Shown here piece after piece: positions 42,480-52,110 of a stretch of 61,265 nt of DNA. Source of the DNA: Actinomycetales bacterium (lineage in GTDB: Bacteria; Actinomycetota; Actinomycetes; Actinomycetales; Actinomycetaceae). Within the stretch, counting starts at the first letter, position 1; the number at the start of each line of letters is the position of its first letter. The translations under genes and the position numbers were made by a program. Under the pieces are notes generated by a model, which was not told the DNA's origin, did no database searches, and saw only the letters and a list, made by a program, of their open reading frames with translations. Location: NCBI GenBank assembly GCA_017882885.1, contig JADGOQ010000025.1, positions 1-61,265 of the forward strand. Reading direction: 5' to 3'.

Positions 42480-43735
42480 TCGAGGACCTCGAGCCCCTGC
42501 TGGCCGCGTGGATGCCGCGCCAGCGCTGGTACTCCACCAAGAACCTCGTCCCCCGCATCACCGCGCTGGACGTCGAGGAGGTGGGGCGCGCCGACGGCGT
42601 GAGCGTTCTCCGCGCCGTCGTCTGCGACGAGGCGGGGTGGGACCCGGTGGTCTACCAGGTCCCGTTGACCCTCCGTCCGGGGACGGCCGACATCCCCGCG
42701 GCCGCCCTCGTGGGGCGGACCACCGCTGGGCTCGTCCACGACGGGTGCGCCGACCCCGCGTACGCGGCATGGCTGCTCGGGCGGACGAGCCCGGGCCTCC
42801 GCCTGCTGGCCGCCCGCGTGCTGTCGGGCGAGCAGTCAAACACCTCGATCATTTGCGACGTGGCCGATGAAGCCGGCGGCACCACCGTCATCGCGAAGGT
42901 CTTCCGAGTGCTCGCGGACGGCTCCAACCCTGACATCGAACTGCAGGAGGCGCTCTCCCGCGCCGGCACCCTCCGGGTGCCCCGCTTCCTCGGCTCGCTC
43001 CGGGGATCGTGGCGTCGCGGCGGATCCGACGAGAGCGGCGACCTGGCGGTCGTTCAGGAGTTCATCGCCGGCGCGCAGGACGCGTGGCGGGTGGCGCTTG
43101 AGTGCCTTCGGACGGGCGCCCCCTTCGACGCGACCTCGCTGGGCGCCGCGACGTCCGAGGTCCACCACCTGCTCGCCACGGAATTCGGCACGCGCGAGGC
43201 CGGCGAGCGGGACCGGACGGACCTCCTCGGCCAGTGGCGCGAGCGCGCGGCACTCGCGGCGGACGCCGTGCCGGCGCTCTCCCCTCTCCTGGGCCGCGCC
43301 GCCGAGGTGTACCGGAGGGCCGCAGCGGCAGCGTGGCCCCCGCTCCAGCGCGTCCACGGCGACTATCACCTCGGCCAGGTGATCCATGCGCCCGGGCGCG
43401 GGTGGGTGCTCCTGGACTTCGAGGGCGAGCCACTGCGCCCCCTCGCCCAGCGCCGGCTGCCCGACCTTGCCATGCGCGACATCGCGGGCATGCTGCGGTC
43501 CTTCGATTACGCCGCGGCCTCCGCGGGTGGGACGGTCGCCGAGGCATGGGCGGGCTCGGTGCGCCGTGAGTTCCTGGACGGCTATGCGGGGGCCGCCGGC
43601 GACCCACGGGACCACGCCGCCCTGCTCGCCGCCCTGGAACTCGACAAGGCGCTCTACGAGGCCGTCTACGAGGCGAGGAACCGCCCCGACTGGCTCCGCA
43701 TCCCGCTCGCCGCCGTCGAACGGCTGCTGCTCTGA
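42476..43735 (+). CDS. mak: Maltokinase
   Basis: Phosphorylates maltose to maltose 1-phosphate with ATP, feeding GlgE. 419 residues with an aminoglycoside-phosphotransferase-like fold. The N-terminal cap starts VIEDLEPLLAAWMPRQRWYS. The catalytic loop is RVHGDYHLGQVIH and the metal-binding motif is LLDFEGEPLRPLAQRR. It starts at the GTG at 42476, overlapping the treS stop by four bases, and ends 108 bases before glgB. Confidence 0.95.
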
Positions 43736-43843
43736 CTTTGCCCGGCGGCGATCCGCGGCGCGCCATGACCGCTCCGGAAATTGCCCGCACTCCGGTCCAC
43801 AAACCTGTCCACCACTACAACCACAAGTGGGAGAGTAGACCCT

Positions 43844-46036
43844 ATGACCGATCACTTCCCTGTTGACTCAGGCGTCCTGACCACCGTCGCTCGTGGCCTC
43901 CACTACAACCCCCACGAGGTCCTCGGGCCCCACACCTTCGACGGCGCCGTGACGATCAGGACCCTTCGGCCCCTGGCCGACGCGGTGGAAGTGGTGACCG
44001 CGAAGGCGTCCTACCCGGCCTCGCACGAGTGCGACGGCATCTGGGTGGCCGTTGTCGAGGGCGACACGGTCCCGGACTACCGGGTGCGTGTCACCTACGG
44101 CGAGATCACCAGCACGGTCGACGACCCGTACCGGTTCCTGCCGAGTCTCGGCGAGATGGACCAGTACCTCATCGGGGAGGGCAGGCACGAGGAGCTGTGG
44201 AACGTCCTGGGCGCCCACCTGCGCTCCTACCCCAGCGAGCTCGGCGAGGTCCACGGCGCGTCTTTCGCGGTCTGGGCCCCGAACGCCCGTTCCGTCCGCG
44301 TCAAGGGCGACTTCAACTCCTGGAACGGCTCCGTCACGGCGATGCGCTCCCTCGGGGCGTCCGGCGTGTGGGAGATCTTCGTCCCGGGCGCGGAGATCGG
44401 GCACCGCTACAAGTTCGAGATCGCCTCGCGGGACGGCTCGTGGCACGAGAAGGCCGACCCCATGGCACAGGCAACGGAGGTGCCGCCGTCGACGGCGTCG
44501 GTGATCACCGCGTCCTCCTACACGTGGGCCGATGACGAGTGGCTCGAGAAGCGGGCGCAGACGCAACCCCACGCCGCCCCGATGTCGATCTACGAGGTCC
44601 ACCTCGCCTCGTGGCGCCAGGGCCTCGGCTACCGCGCGCTCGCCGACGAGCTCGTCGAGTACGTCTCGCGGCTGGGCTTCACCCACGTCGAGCTGATGCC
44701 CGTCGCGGAGCACCCGTTCGCCGGATCGTGGGGCTACCAGGTCACGTCCTACTACGCGCCAACGGCACGCCTGGGCGTACCGGACGACTTCCGATACCTG
44801 ATCGACAAGCTCCACCAGGCCGGCATCGGCATCATCCTCGACTGGGTCCCGGCCCACTTCCCCAAGGACGCGTGGGCGCTGGCCCGCTTCGACGGCACCC
44901 CGCTCTACGAGGACCCCGACCCGCTGCGTGGCGAGCACCCCGACTGGGGCACCATGATCTTCAACTTCGGCCGGCGAGAGGTGCGCAACTTCCTCGTGGC
45001 CAACGCCCTGTACTGGCTGCAGGAGTTCCACATCGACGGGCTGCGGGTCGACGCCGTCGCGTCGATGCTCTACCTCGACTACTCGCGCAAGGACGGCCAG
45101 TGGCGGCCCAACGCCCACGGTGGCCGGGAGAACCTCGAAGCGATCTCATTCCTGCAGGAGGCCAACGCCACCGCGTACAAGAAGGTCCCCGGCGTGATCA
45201 CGATCGCCGAGGAGTCCACCGCATGGCCGGGCGTGACGGCCCCGACCAACATCGGGGGCCTGGGGTTCGGGCTGAAGTGGAACATGGGGTGGATGAACGA
45301 CACCCTGCGCTACCTCTCCGAGTTGCCGATCAACAGGCGCTACCACCACGGCGAGCTGACGTTCTCACTCATCTACGCGTTCTCCGAGCAGTTCATCCTG
45401 CCCCTCTCGCACGACGAGGTCGTGCACGGCAAGGGCTCGATCATGCGCAAGATGCCCGGTGACTGGTGGCAGCAACTCGCGGGCGTCCGCGCGCTGCTCG
45501 CCTACCAGTGGTCGCACCCGGGCAAGCAACTCCTGTTCATGGGTCAGGAGTTCGCCCAGGAGGCCGAGTGGAACGAGTCCCGCGGCCTCGACTGGTGGCA
45601 CCTCGACAACCCCATGCACTCGGGCGTGGCTGACCTGGTGGCCCGGATGAACACGATCTACAAGGCCTCGCCGGCACTCTGGGCCGACGATTTCTCCCAC
45701 GAGGGCTTCGAATGGATCGAGGCCGGCGACGGCGACCACAACACGATCGTCTTCCTGCGCAAGACGCCGGACTTCTCGGAGCGCATGGTGTGCATCGTGA
45801 ACTTCGCCGGCATCCCGCACGAGGGCTACCGTGTCGGGCTCCCCCACGGCGGCGCCTGGCTGGAGGTGCTCAACACGGACGCCATCGAGTACGGCGGCTC
45901 GGGTGTGGGCAACCTCGGGCGGGTCGAGGCCGAGGAGATCCCGTGGCAGGGCCGGCCGTTCTCGGTGCGCCTGCGCGTGCCGCCACTCGGCGCGCTCTGG
46001 CTCGTGCCGGACGAGAGTTCCATCCCGGAGGAGTAG
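43844..46036 (+). CDS. glgB: 1,4-alpha-glucan branching enzyme
   Basis: Introduces alpha-1,6 branches into alpha-glucan; 730 residues, typical of the two-N-domain type. N1 (about 15-110) and CBM48 N2 (about 140-225, [20 protein letters not shown]) precede the GH13_9 barrel. The barrel has the nucleophile in [15 protein letters not shown], acid/base in [12 protein letters not shown] and the [13 protein letters not shown] loop. It starts at the ATG at 43844 with GGGAGAG upstream. It completes the four-gene GlgE pathway and is followed by a strong terminator. Confidence 0.97.
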   Translation: MTDHFPVDSGVLTTVARGLHYNPHEVLGPHTFDGAVTIRTLRPLADAVEVVTAKASYPASHECDGIWVAVVEGDTVPDYRVRVTYGEITSTVDDPYRFLPSLGEMDQYLIGEGRHEELWNVLGAHLRSYPSELGEVHGASFAVWAPNARSVRVKGDFNSWNGSVTAMRSLGASGVWEIFVPGAEIGHRYKFEIASRDGSWHEKADPMAQATEVPPSTASVITASSYTWADDEWLEKRAQTQPHAAPMSIYEVHLASWRQGLGYRALADELVEYVSRLGFTHVELMPVAEHPFAGSWGYQVTSYYAPTARLGVPDDFRYLIDKLHQAGIGIILDWVPAHFPKDAWALARFDGTPLYEDPDPLRGEHPDWGTMIFNFGRREVRNFLVANALYWLQEFHIDGLRVDAVASMLYLDYSRKDGQWRPNAHGGRENLEAISFLQEANATAYKKVPGVITIAEESTAWPGVTAPTNIGGLGFGLKWNMGWMNDTLRYLSELPINRRYHHGELTFSLIYAFSEQFILPLSHDEVVHGKGSIMRKMPGDWWQQLAGVRALLAYQWSHPGKQLLFMGQEFAQEAEWNESRGLDWWHLDNPMHSGVADLVARMNTIYKASPALWADDFSHEGFEWIEAGDGDHNTIVFLRKTPDFSERMVCIVNFAGIPHEGYRVGLPHGGAWLEVLNTDAIEYGGSGVGNLGRVEAEEIPWQGRPFSVRLRVPPLGALWLVPDESSIPEE

Positions 46037-46049
46037 TGCACACGCGCTG

Positions 46050-46075
46050 AAGGGGGCCCCTCGGGGCCCCCTTTC
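46050..46075 (+). terminator. Intrinsic terminator after glgB
   Basis: AAGGGGGCCCC, TC, GGGGCCCCCTT: up to an 11-bp stem followed by TCGCATGCC. It ends the glgE-treS-mak-glgB region and faces the convergent thioredoxin-TPR gene. Confidence 0.88.
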
Positions 46076-46103
46076 GCATGCCCGGTCGGGCGGCCGACCG
46101 GAC

Positions 46104-46991
46104 TCAGTACAGCGCGCTCGCCAGCGCCCGGCGTGCCTGCGCCGCCTCGGGCACAGGTCCGACGATGTCGAAGTACTCCACGAGGCGCACCCGTGCCGGC
46201 TCACGCAGCTCCCCGCCGGCGCGGACGAGGGCGAGGAGGCGGGAGAACGCCGCCGACAGGAGCCCGGTGGCAAGCTCGGCGTCGGCGGCGAGCAGTTGCG
46301 AGTCCAGGTCGCCATCCCGCGCGTCAGCGACGGCGACGGCGAGGTCCAGTCCTTCGAGGCGCTGCAGGAGCAGCACCTGCGCGAGCGCGGCCTTCGCCTC
46401 GGCGTCGCCCGGGTTCTCCTTGAGCGCCTGGCGGTATGCGGCCTCGGCCGTCACGTAGTCGCCCGTCTCGATGGCCGCGAGTCCGGCCGCGTGCAGCGGC
46501 GGGAGTTCGGGCTCAGGCTCGGGCTCGGTCGCTGCCTCAGGCGGCACGGTGCCCGTGATGCCGTTCTGTGCGGCGACGGCGAGCAGCTGGTCCAGTATCT
46601 GGCGCACCTGCGCCTCGGGGTAGGCCCCCTGGAAGAGCGGGACCGGCTGGCCACCGAGCAGCGCGACCACCGTGGGGATCGACTGCACCTGGAAGGCGGC
46701 CGCGATCTGCGGGTTGGCGTCCACGTCCACCTTGGCGAGCTGGAACCGGCCGCCGTACTCCGCGGCGAGCCTCTCGAGGATGGGGCTCAGGGTCTTGCAG
46801 GGCTGGCACCATTCGGCCCAGAGGTCGACGACAACAGGGACGGTGGTCGAGCGCTGGACCAGGGCCTCGAACCCGGCCTCCGTCACATCGATGACGACGC
46901 CGCCGGGAACGGGCGTCGCGCCCGCGGGCCGACGCGGGGCCGCGAGGGACGAGAGGTCGACGGCGCCGTGCACATTGAGTGGTTGGTTCAT
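46104..46991 (-). CDS. Thioredoxin-domain co-chaperone with TPR tail (CnoX/YbbN-like)
   Basis: A 295-residue protein: an N-terminal thioredoxin fold with the active site DLWAEWCQPCKTLSP (near residue 60) and cis-proline in QVQSIPTVVALL, an acidic linker (EPEPEPELPP), then TPR-like helices (AAGLAAIETGDYVTAEAAYR) and a YbbN-type C-terminal domain. CnoX/YbbN proteins hold unfolding substrates and pass them to chaperones; this one keeps both active-site cysteines. It starts at an ATG with TACGAT seven bases upstream. Confidence 0.92.
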   Translation of the reverse strand: MNQPLNVHGAVDLSSLAAPRRPAGATPVPGGVVIDVTEAGFEALVQRSTTVPVVVDLWAEWCQPCKTLSPILERLAAEYGGRFQLAKVDVDANPQIAAAFQVQSIPTVVALLGGQPVPLFQGAYPEAQVRQILDQLLAVAAQNGITGTVPPEAATEPEPEPELPPLHAAGLAAIETGDYVTAEAAYRQALKENPGDAEAKAALAQVLLLQRLEGLDLAVAVADARDGDLDSQLLAADAELATGLLSAAFSRLLALVRAGGELREPARVRLVEYFDIVGPVPEAAQARRALASALY

Positions 46992-46998
46992 GCACCCA

Positions 46999-47004
46999 AT
47001 CGTA
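46999..47004 (-). promoter_or_regulatory. Promoter of the thioredoxin-TPR gene, probably leaderless
   Basis: TACGAT, seven bases before the ATG, with a TTCGAC -35-like element 17 bases upstream on the minus strand. This is the only one of the leaderless candidates for which I found a plausible -35. Confidence 0.5.
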
Positions 47005-47008
47005 TGTC

Positions 47009-48028
47009 TCAGTCGGGTGAGGTCGAATCGTCGCGCGTGACGCCCGTGAGCACCTGCTCGGCCCCCAGGACCTGGGTGGGCTGGTCGCTGCCCGCCGGGG
47101 GCACGTGGAAGGCCACGGTGATCACGTACGTCGCCGTGAGGGTGCCCTTGACCTGGGCGTCGCCGCCATAGGTGAGTCCCCCACCGACCTCGAGTGTGGT
47201 GTCCGCCACGGTCCGCTTGATCGTGAGGGTCTGGTCGATGGCGCCGACGACGATCGCGCCGCCGTCATTCGTCCCCAGCGACTGGACCCCGGCATCCCGC
47301 ACGGTGGCCGTCTGCTCGGCCGTCCCCGCCTGGGAGACGCCGGTGGACAGCGCGGTGAACGTCTCGCGAAGTTTCGTGCGGAAGACGTCCGCCGCGAACT
47401 CCGCGGCGAACTCGGACCCGTCGCCCTTGCCGAGCACGTCGGCATAACGCTCCAGAGTGAGCGCGGGGGTGGTCCGCAGCGCGTCGGAATCGGCGGCGAT
47501 GACCGGGGAGCCGATCGTGGGGTTGACGGTCGCGGGCAGCTGCACACCCGGCAGGAGGCGCACCCAGGACCACAGCTGGTAGTTCGCCCGCGCGTTGTCC
47601 TGCACGAGCGTGATCAGGAGCGGGAGGTTGGTTCCCTCGGGGATGGTCGTCACCACGTTGGCGAGGCGCGGCCACTCCGACGTCGCCGCCACGATGGCAA
47701 CCTGCGCGTCGGTCGCAAGCGGCGTCACGGTGTTCGCGCCCCCGGTGGCGGCGGCCAGCGCGTACTCGGCCTCGCGCATGGTCCGGGCCGGGCCGCTCAC
47801 GCGGCCCTCCAGCTGGTCCGCGGCGGAGGCGGCGTCGGCCGCGACGAGCGTCTCGGACACCGACCCCAGGATGCGCTGCAACTGCTCGTCGTTCAGGACG
47901 GCGACGGGCGTCTCCGGCGCCGGTTCGGCCGACGGCTCGGGGAGCGCGTCAGGACCGCAGGCCGCGAGGCCGAGTGCGAGCGCGATTGCGGCCGTCACGG
48001 CCAGCGCCCGTCCGATCGATGTCGTCAT
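47009..48028 (-). CDS. Putative lipoprotein of unknown function
   Basis: A 339-residue exported protein with a lipoprotein signal: MTTSIGRALAVTAAIALALG followed by the lipobox LAAC (cysteine at about residue 24), then a Pro/Glu-rich spacer. The mature part is mostly Ala/Thr/Val-rich with no motif I recognise. It starts at an ATG with GGAGGAGGGACG upstream and overlaps the stop of the membrane-protein gene by four bases (ATGA), so the two are made together. The pair is probably a cell-surface unit. An acidic C-terminus (DDSTSPD) ends it. Confidence 0.8.
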   Translation of the reverse strand: MTTSIGRALAVTAAIALALGLAACGPDALPEPSAEPAPETPVAVLNDEQLQRILGSVSETLVAADAASAADQLEGRVSGPARTMREAEYALAAATGGANTVTPLATDAQVAIVAATSEWPRLANVVTTIPEGTNLPLLITLVQDNARANYQLWSWVRLLPGVQLPATVNPTIGSPVIAADSDALRTTPALTLERYADVLGKGDGSEFAAEFAADVFRTKLRETFTALSTGVSQAGTAEQTATVRDAGVQSLGTNDGGAIVVGAIDQTLTIKRTVADTTLEVGGGLTYGGDAQVKGTLTATYVITVAFHVPPAGSDQPTQVLGAEQVLTGVTRDDSTSPD

Positions 48029-49167
48029 CGTCCCTCCTCCGTGCCGTCCGTGCCGAAGTCCCACAGCGTCCGCCAGGACGTGCGTTCCGGCTCCTCCCCC
48101 TCTGGGGTGCGGAAGTCGTCCGGGTTGGGGACCCCGGGCACGATCGCACTGCCCCGGGCGGCCCCAGCCGGCGTGCGGAACTTCTCCGGGCGTTCGACGC
48201 CGGGGACGACGGCGCTGCCCGAGGCCGGTCCCGCCGCCGCGTGCCGGTCCTCGGTGGCCTCCGCGTCCGGTCCGGCCGCCGGGGTACGCGACCGCAGTGG
48301 GGCGACCTCCAGGGGCTCGACGTACCGCAGGGCTCGGTGCCTCTCCGGGTCGAGCGCCATCGGAAGGATGCCGGCCCCGACCATTCCGCCTGTCGTGGCG
48401 ACCGGCCCGTCCGGCGCGGTGCGGGAGTCGGACGCCCGGCGGGCGCGTTCCCGCTCGCGCAACTGGCGGCGGGTGAGGACCGCGGCCGTCGCGGCGGGCA
48501 TCTGGGTGGTCTCCGTCGAGTCCGCCGTGGCCCGCGACTCGCGCACACCGGTGCGTGCCCTGACCTCGCGCCGCACGAGCGCGTCGTAGGCGAGGAGCGC
48601 AAGGCCGAGGAGAACCGCCAGGGTGCCACCGAGCAGCAACGGCACGAGGTAGGGGGCGGCGGACTCGACCGGCCACGCCAGCGTGATGCGCGGGGCGGCC
48701 TGCGTACCGTCGGTCGCCACGAGCAGCGTGGTCTGGCCGGCGTCCGGCGTCAGCTCCACGCTCACCTCACCGGTGCCCGTGAGCTCACGGGTCCACAGGT
48801 CGGCGCCCGCGGGGTTCGGGGCCGTCGGCTCGCCGTCGACACGCTCGGTCGACAGCTCCGTCCACGAGGACAGCCCGGTCACGTCCACGTGCGCGGCGGG
48901 ACCCACCCACGCGGCGACGTCGCCGGCGGGCGCGAAGGCGAGGACGACCGGGGCCTCGGCGGACGCGGCGGTGGCCGTGACCGTGACGGTCCCGGACACC
49001 ATGCCCAGCACACCCGGCCGGACCAGGACCACGGGTGTGTCAGGCTGCTGCGCCACGGACGCGCTGACCGTGTCGGACGAGCGCCACAGCGTGGCCGAGG
49101 CGATGCCAAGACCGATGGCGACCAGTCCGAGGACGACCAGGACGATCGCGAGTATTCGTCGGATCAC
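48025..49167 (-). CDS. Two-helix membrane protein with repeated cytosolic tail, unknown
   Basis: A 380-residue protein with an N-terminal helix (ILAIVLVVLGLVAIGLGIAS), an extracytoplasmic domain of about 140 residues rich in beta-forming residues, and a second helix (YLVPLLLGGTLAVLLGLALL). A cytosolic tail of about 170 residues follows, with a basic segment (LTRRQLRERERARR). The tail holds two 22-residue repeats: SGSAVVPGVERPEKFRTPAG and RGSAIVPGVPNPDDFRTPEG. I do not recognise the family. It starts at a GTG preceded by AAGGAA, and is coupled to the lipoprotein gene downstream. Confidence 0.8.
   Translation of the reverse strand: MIRRILAIVLVVLGLVAIGLGIASATLWRSSDTVSASVAQQPDTPVVLVRPGVLGMVSGTVTVTATAASAEAPVVLAFAPAGDVAAWVGPAAHVDVTGLSSWTELSTERVDGEPTAPNPAGADLWTRELTGTGEVSVELTPDAGQTTLLVATDGTQAAPRITLAWPVESAAPYLVPLLLGGTLAVLLGLALLAYDALVRREVRARTGVRESRATADSTETTQMPAATAAVLTRRQLRERERARRASDSRTAPDGPVATTGGMVGAGILPMALDPERHRALRYVEPLEVAPLRSRTPAAGPDAEATEDRHAAAGPASGSAVVPGVERPEKFRTPAGAARGSAIVPGVPNPDDFRTPEGEEPERTSWRTLWDFGTDGTEEGR
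48101..48222 (-). repeat. Tandem 66-base coding repeat in the membrane-protein tail
   Basis: Two copies with a 66-base period (about 48101-48156 and 48167-48222) encode GSA[V/I]VPGV-x2-P-x2-FRTP-x-G. DNA identity is clearly lower than protein similarity, so the peptide rather than the DNA seems to be conserved. Confidence 0.6.
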
Positions 49168-49307
49168 GGGGTTCCTTACGCTCTTTGGTACTCAACATGC
49201 CAGATTACGTGCAAACGGCGCGGATTTCGCCTGCTGTGTCCCGTTGCACAGTGCGCGGGCCCCCGGACGGTAGGCTGGGAGTCATCCTGACGACGAGGAG
49301 ACAGACG

Positions 49308-50450
49308 GTGAGTGGCGAGGAATTCCCTGTGGTCATGCGTGGCTACGACCGCGCCCAGGTGGACCAGAAGATCGCGGACCTGACGGCGTCGCTCGCCGGC
49401 GCACGGCGGGAGGTGGCCTCGCTGGACGCACGGGTGGTGCGCCTGCAGTCCGGGCTCTCGCAGGCCTCGCGCCAGCTCGGCGAGCAGGAACGGCCCACGT
49501 ACGCGGGTCTCGGTGCGCGCCTGGAGCAGCTGCTCCGCACCGCCGAGGAACAGGCGGAGGCCCTCACCGAGCGCGCCCAGCGCGACGCCGACGACCTCGC
49601 GGCGAGGGCCCACGAGGAGTCCGCGGCCCTCACCGCCCGCAGCGAGCAGGAGGCGGCCCGGATCCTGTCCGGCGCCCGCCTCGACGCCACCAACCTCGTC
49701 GACGCCGCCCGGCGCCAGGCGAGCACAACCCTCGAGGACGCACGGGTGAAGGCGGACGAGCTGGTCGCCTCCGCCGAGCGTGAGTCGAAGCGCCAGCGTG
49801 CCGAGCTCTCGACCGCGCTCGCGCAGGCGCGGGCCGAGGTGGACAACGAACTGAACGCGGCGCGGGCCGCCGTGGACCGCGAGATCCTCGAACAGCAGCA
49901 GGACCACGACGCCGACCTCCAGGAGCAGCGCGACCTCACCACCCGGGAGCTCGACGAGCTGCGCGCCACGGCCGCCGCCGAGACCGCGGCCGTGCGGGAG
50001 CAGGCCGTGGTGGAGTCCCGCACGATCCGCGCGGCACTGGACCGCGAGCTGGCCCTCGCCCGCGAGCTCTCGGAGAAGAACAACGGGCAGCGCCTCTCCC
50101 AGGCCCGCGAGGCGGCGGGCGCAGTCGTGGAGGCCGGCCGCCGGGAGGCGCAGGCGGCCGAGGAGCAGCTGCGCTCGGCCATCGAACGGGCGGAAGAGGT
50201 CCGCCACATGGCTGACCTCCAGGCCAGCGACCGCATCGAAGGCGCCCGCACGGAGGCGGAGGAGCTCCTCACCGGCGCCCGCGCGGAGGCCGATCGGATC
50301 CGCTCCGAGGCGTTGGCGGCCGCGGACGCCGCGCGCCGCGACGCCGACGCCCACGTGGCCGAGCTGCACCGCCAGCGGGAGTCGATCTCGAGCTACCTGG
50401 ACGAGATGCGCCCGCTCCTCACCGAACCGGAGGGCCGCGGGGACAGCTAG
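49308..50450 (+). CDS. DivIVA/Wag31-like coiled-coil protein
   Basis: A 380-residue protein that is almost all coiled coil. The N-terminus VSGEEFPVVMRGYDRAQVDQ, followed by KIADLTASL, matches the membrane-binding DivIVA domain head. The rest is long Ala/Glu/Arg heptads with no transmembrane helix. DivIVA-domain proteins mark curved membranes, poles or septa and recruit other factors; this one is likely a cytoskeletal or scaffold relative, not necessarily Wag31 itself. It starts at a GTG with GAGGAG nine bases upstream; TAGGCT at 49271-49276 may be its -10. Its stop shares CTAG with the gntR stop. Confidence 0.82.
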   Translation: MSGEEFPVVMRGYDRAQVDQKIADLTASLAGARREVASLDARVVRLQSGLSQASRQLGEQERPTYAGLGARLEQLLRTAEEQAEALTERAQRDADDLAARAHEESAALTARSEQEAARILSGARLDATNLVDAARRQASTTLEDARVKADELVASAERESKRQRAELSTALAQARAEVDNELNAARAAVDREILEQQQDHDADLQEQRDLTTRELDELRATAAAETAAVREQAVVESRTIRAALDRELALARELSEKNNGQRLSQAREAAGAVVEAGRREAQAAEEQLRSAIERAEEVRHMADLQASDRIEGARTEAEELLTGARAEADRIRSEALAAADAARRDADAHVAELHRQRESISSYLDEMRPLLTEPEGRGDS

Positions 50451-50803
50451 CCGGACCAGGCCTCCCGGACGGCGTCCACGGCGGCCTCACGGCCGACCCC
50501 GAGTGCACGGGCCCCGGACACGTACATGGCGGCGGCAGACCGGAGCGCGCTCTGGACGTCCGGGACGGTGACGAAGCTCCCATTCCGCCCCCGGGTCTCG
50601 ATGACGCCGGCACGTTCGAGCTCCCGGTACGACCGCGCGACCGTGTTGGCGGCCAGCGCCAACGACTCGGCGAGGGCACGAACGGTGGGCAGCCGCTCGT
50701 TCGGCGCCAGCTCCCCCGCCGCCACCGCGGCGGTGATCGCGTTGGTGAGCTGCTCGTGCTTCGTCGCGCCATCGGCGAGCCGCGCGCCGTCCGGTGTCCA
50801 CAT
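50447..50803 (-). CDS. Short GntR-family transcriptional regulator (YtrA type)
   Basis: A 118-residue regulator with a winged-helix DNA-binding domain (ELAPNERLPTVRALAESLAL, then NTVARSYRELERAGVIETRG) and a short C-terminal helical arm, the size of YtrA-subfamily repressors. These usually autoregulate and control a neighbouring ABC transporter; no transporter is adjacent. The ATG at 50803 is preceded by TACGAT six bases upstream. It diverges from the 50837 gene across 33 bases, so a bound dimer would cover both promoters. Confidence 0.9.
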   Translation of the reverse strand: MWTPDGARLADGATKHEQLTNAITAAVAAGELAPNERLPTVRALAESLALAANTVARSYRELERAGVIETRGRNGSFVTVPDVQSALRSAAAMYVSGARALGVGREAAVDAVREAWSG

Positions 50804-50809
50804 GCCGCG

Positions 50810-50829
50810 ATCGTATCGCCCACTAGAAT
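50810..50829. promoter_or_regulatory. Back-to-back leaderless promoters of gntR and the 50837 gene
   Basis: Minus-strand TACGAT (50815-50810) is six bases from the gntR ATG, and plus-strand TAGAAT (50824-50829) is seven bases from the GTG at 50837. The two -10 boxes are eight bases apart, so the two promoters must compete or be co-regulated. Confidence 0.5.
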
Positions 50830-50836
50830 CGGGGAC

Positions 50837-51262
50837 GTGGACACGGAATGGAGCGAACAGCGCCGTGAGGCGGCCGATGAGCACGCGGCGCGGTTGCGGA
50901 GGCGCCAGGAGGCCGAGAACGCCCGTGCCCAGCAGTTGCTCGACGCCTTCGCCGCCGCCGCCATGCGGGCGGGGCTGCCGGCCGAGCGCCTCCAGGTGAC
51001 GGGTTATGGCGGCAGAGGCCGCGCGTCCTCGGACGTGACCGGCTGGTACGTGCGCCAGGACCGGTCCATGGGCATCGGGACCGACGGCGGGCTGTACGTC
51101 CTCACCGCCCCGATCGGCTTCGCCGAGCGCCTGCGCGGGATCCACCTCAAGCGGGTCCCCCCGCCGATGGTCCTGGGCGCGGGCGGGCGCGACGGCGACT
51201 CCATCGACCTCCCGGACGCGCTGGAACGCCTCCTGCCGGGCTGGCAGGGACTCCAGGACTAG
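50837..51262 (+). CDS. Hypothetical protein
   Basis: A 141-residue protein beginning VDTEWSEQRREAADEHAARL. The first 40 residues form a charged helix; the remainder is an alpha/beta segment with GWYVRQDRSMGIGTDGGLYV and HLKRVPPPMVLGAGGRDGDS. I do not recognise the family, and no membrane helix or signal is seen. It starts at a GTG with TAGAAT seven bases upstream. Divergent from gntR, it may be under its control. Its stop shares CTAG with the convergent hydrolase gene. Confidence 0.75.
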   Translation: MDTEWSEQRREAADEHAARLRRRQEAENARAQQLLDAFAAAAMRAGLPAERLQVTGYGGRGRASSDVTGWYVRQDRSMGIGTDGGLYVLTAPIGFAERLRGIHLKRVPPPMVLGAGGRDGDSIDLPDALERLLPGWQGLQD

Positions 51263-52062
51263 GCCAGCGCCCGCTCCCACAGGTCACGCAGCGCCGCGGC
51301 GACCGCCACGGGCGCCTCGACCGCCGCCAGGTGACCGGCGTCGGGGATCTCCACCACCTCGGTCCCGAGGGCCGCGGCCATGAGTTCGGCGCTCTCGGCA
51401 CTCGAGTGGGAGTCGTCGGCGCCGCGCAGCACCAGCGCCGGCACCGTCAGCCCCTTGAGTACCTGCAACCGGCCCGGGCGCGCGGCCATCGCGCGCTGCG
51501 CCCACACGATACCGGACGCGGGGACCTGCTCGTACCAGTCCGCGAGGCGCTCGTAGAGGTCCTCGCGATCCCGTTTCGTGACTGGCGAGACCACGCCGTC
51601 GAGCAGCGGGGCCAGGTCGTGCCGAGCCTTGGCTCCCGCGGCGATGGCGGCCGCCATGCGCAGCCGGCCCTCGCGCTGCTCGATCCCGTCCGCCTCCGCC
51701 TTGGTGTCGAGCAGACCGAGGCCCGCGAGACGTTCCGGGAAGAGCTCGGCGAACGCGAGCGCCACGTAGCCGCCCATGGACACGCCCGCGAGCACCACGC
51801 GTTCCGCACCGACCGCGTCGAGTGCACGCGCCAGGGCACGGGCGTAGGTCTCGAGGGACGGGTCCCCGCTCTGGCCGAGGTGCTGGACGACGGTGCGCGC
51901 CGGGGCGGAGTCGCCGAAACCGGGGGGGTCGACCGAGATGACCCAGCCGTCCAGCTCCCGGCGCACGAAGCGCCACATCCGCCCGTCGAGCGGGAAGGCA
52001 GGAAGCAGGACGAGCGGGATGCCCTCCGGGCGCCCTTCGAAGTGCAGTGCGATGTCACCCAT
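51259..52062 (-). CDS. Alpha/beta-fold hydrolase
   Basis: A 267-residue alpha/beta hydrolase. The nucleophile elbow is LAGVSMGGYVAL (Ser near residue 95), the oxyanion region is LLPAFPLDGRMW, the acid lies in VLRGADDSHS and the histidine in IPDAGHLAAVEAP, so the triad is complete. The family includes esterases, lactonases and C-C hydrolases; the substrate cannot be assigned. It starts at the ATG at 52062. It is on the same strand as the small zinc-binding protein, bgl and nagA genes but separated by a gap of about 50 bases. Confidence 0.88.
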   Translation of the reverse strand: MGDIALHFEGRPEGIPLVLLPAFPLDGRMWRFVRRELDGWVISVDPPGFGDSAPARTVVQHLGQSGDPSLETYARALARALDAVGAERVVLAGVSMGGYVALAFAELFPERLAGLGLLDTKAEADGIEQREGRLRMAAAIAAGAKARHDLAPLLDGVVSPVTKRDREDLYERLADWYEQVPASGIVWAQRAMAARPGRLQVLKGLTVPALVLRGADDSHSSAESAELMAAALGTEVVEIPDAGHLAAVEAPVAVAAALRDLWERALA

Positions 52063-52110
52063 GGGACCAGACTCCCACCAATCCCCCGCCCGTGGGGACC
52101 GATCGGCCGA

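Noticed and set aside
43790-43840. Inverted repeat CCACT/AGTGG before glgB
   Set aside because: Arms of only five bases with a nine-base gap in a repetitive CCAC-rich stretch; expected by chance.
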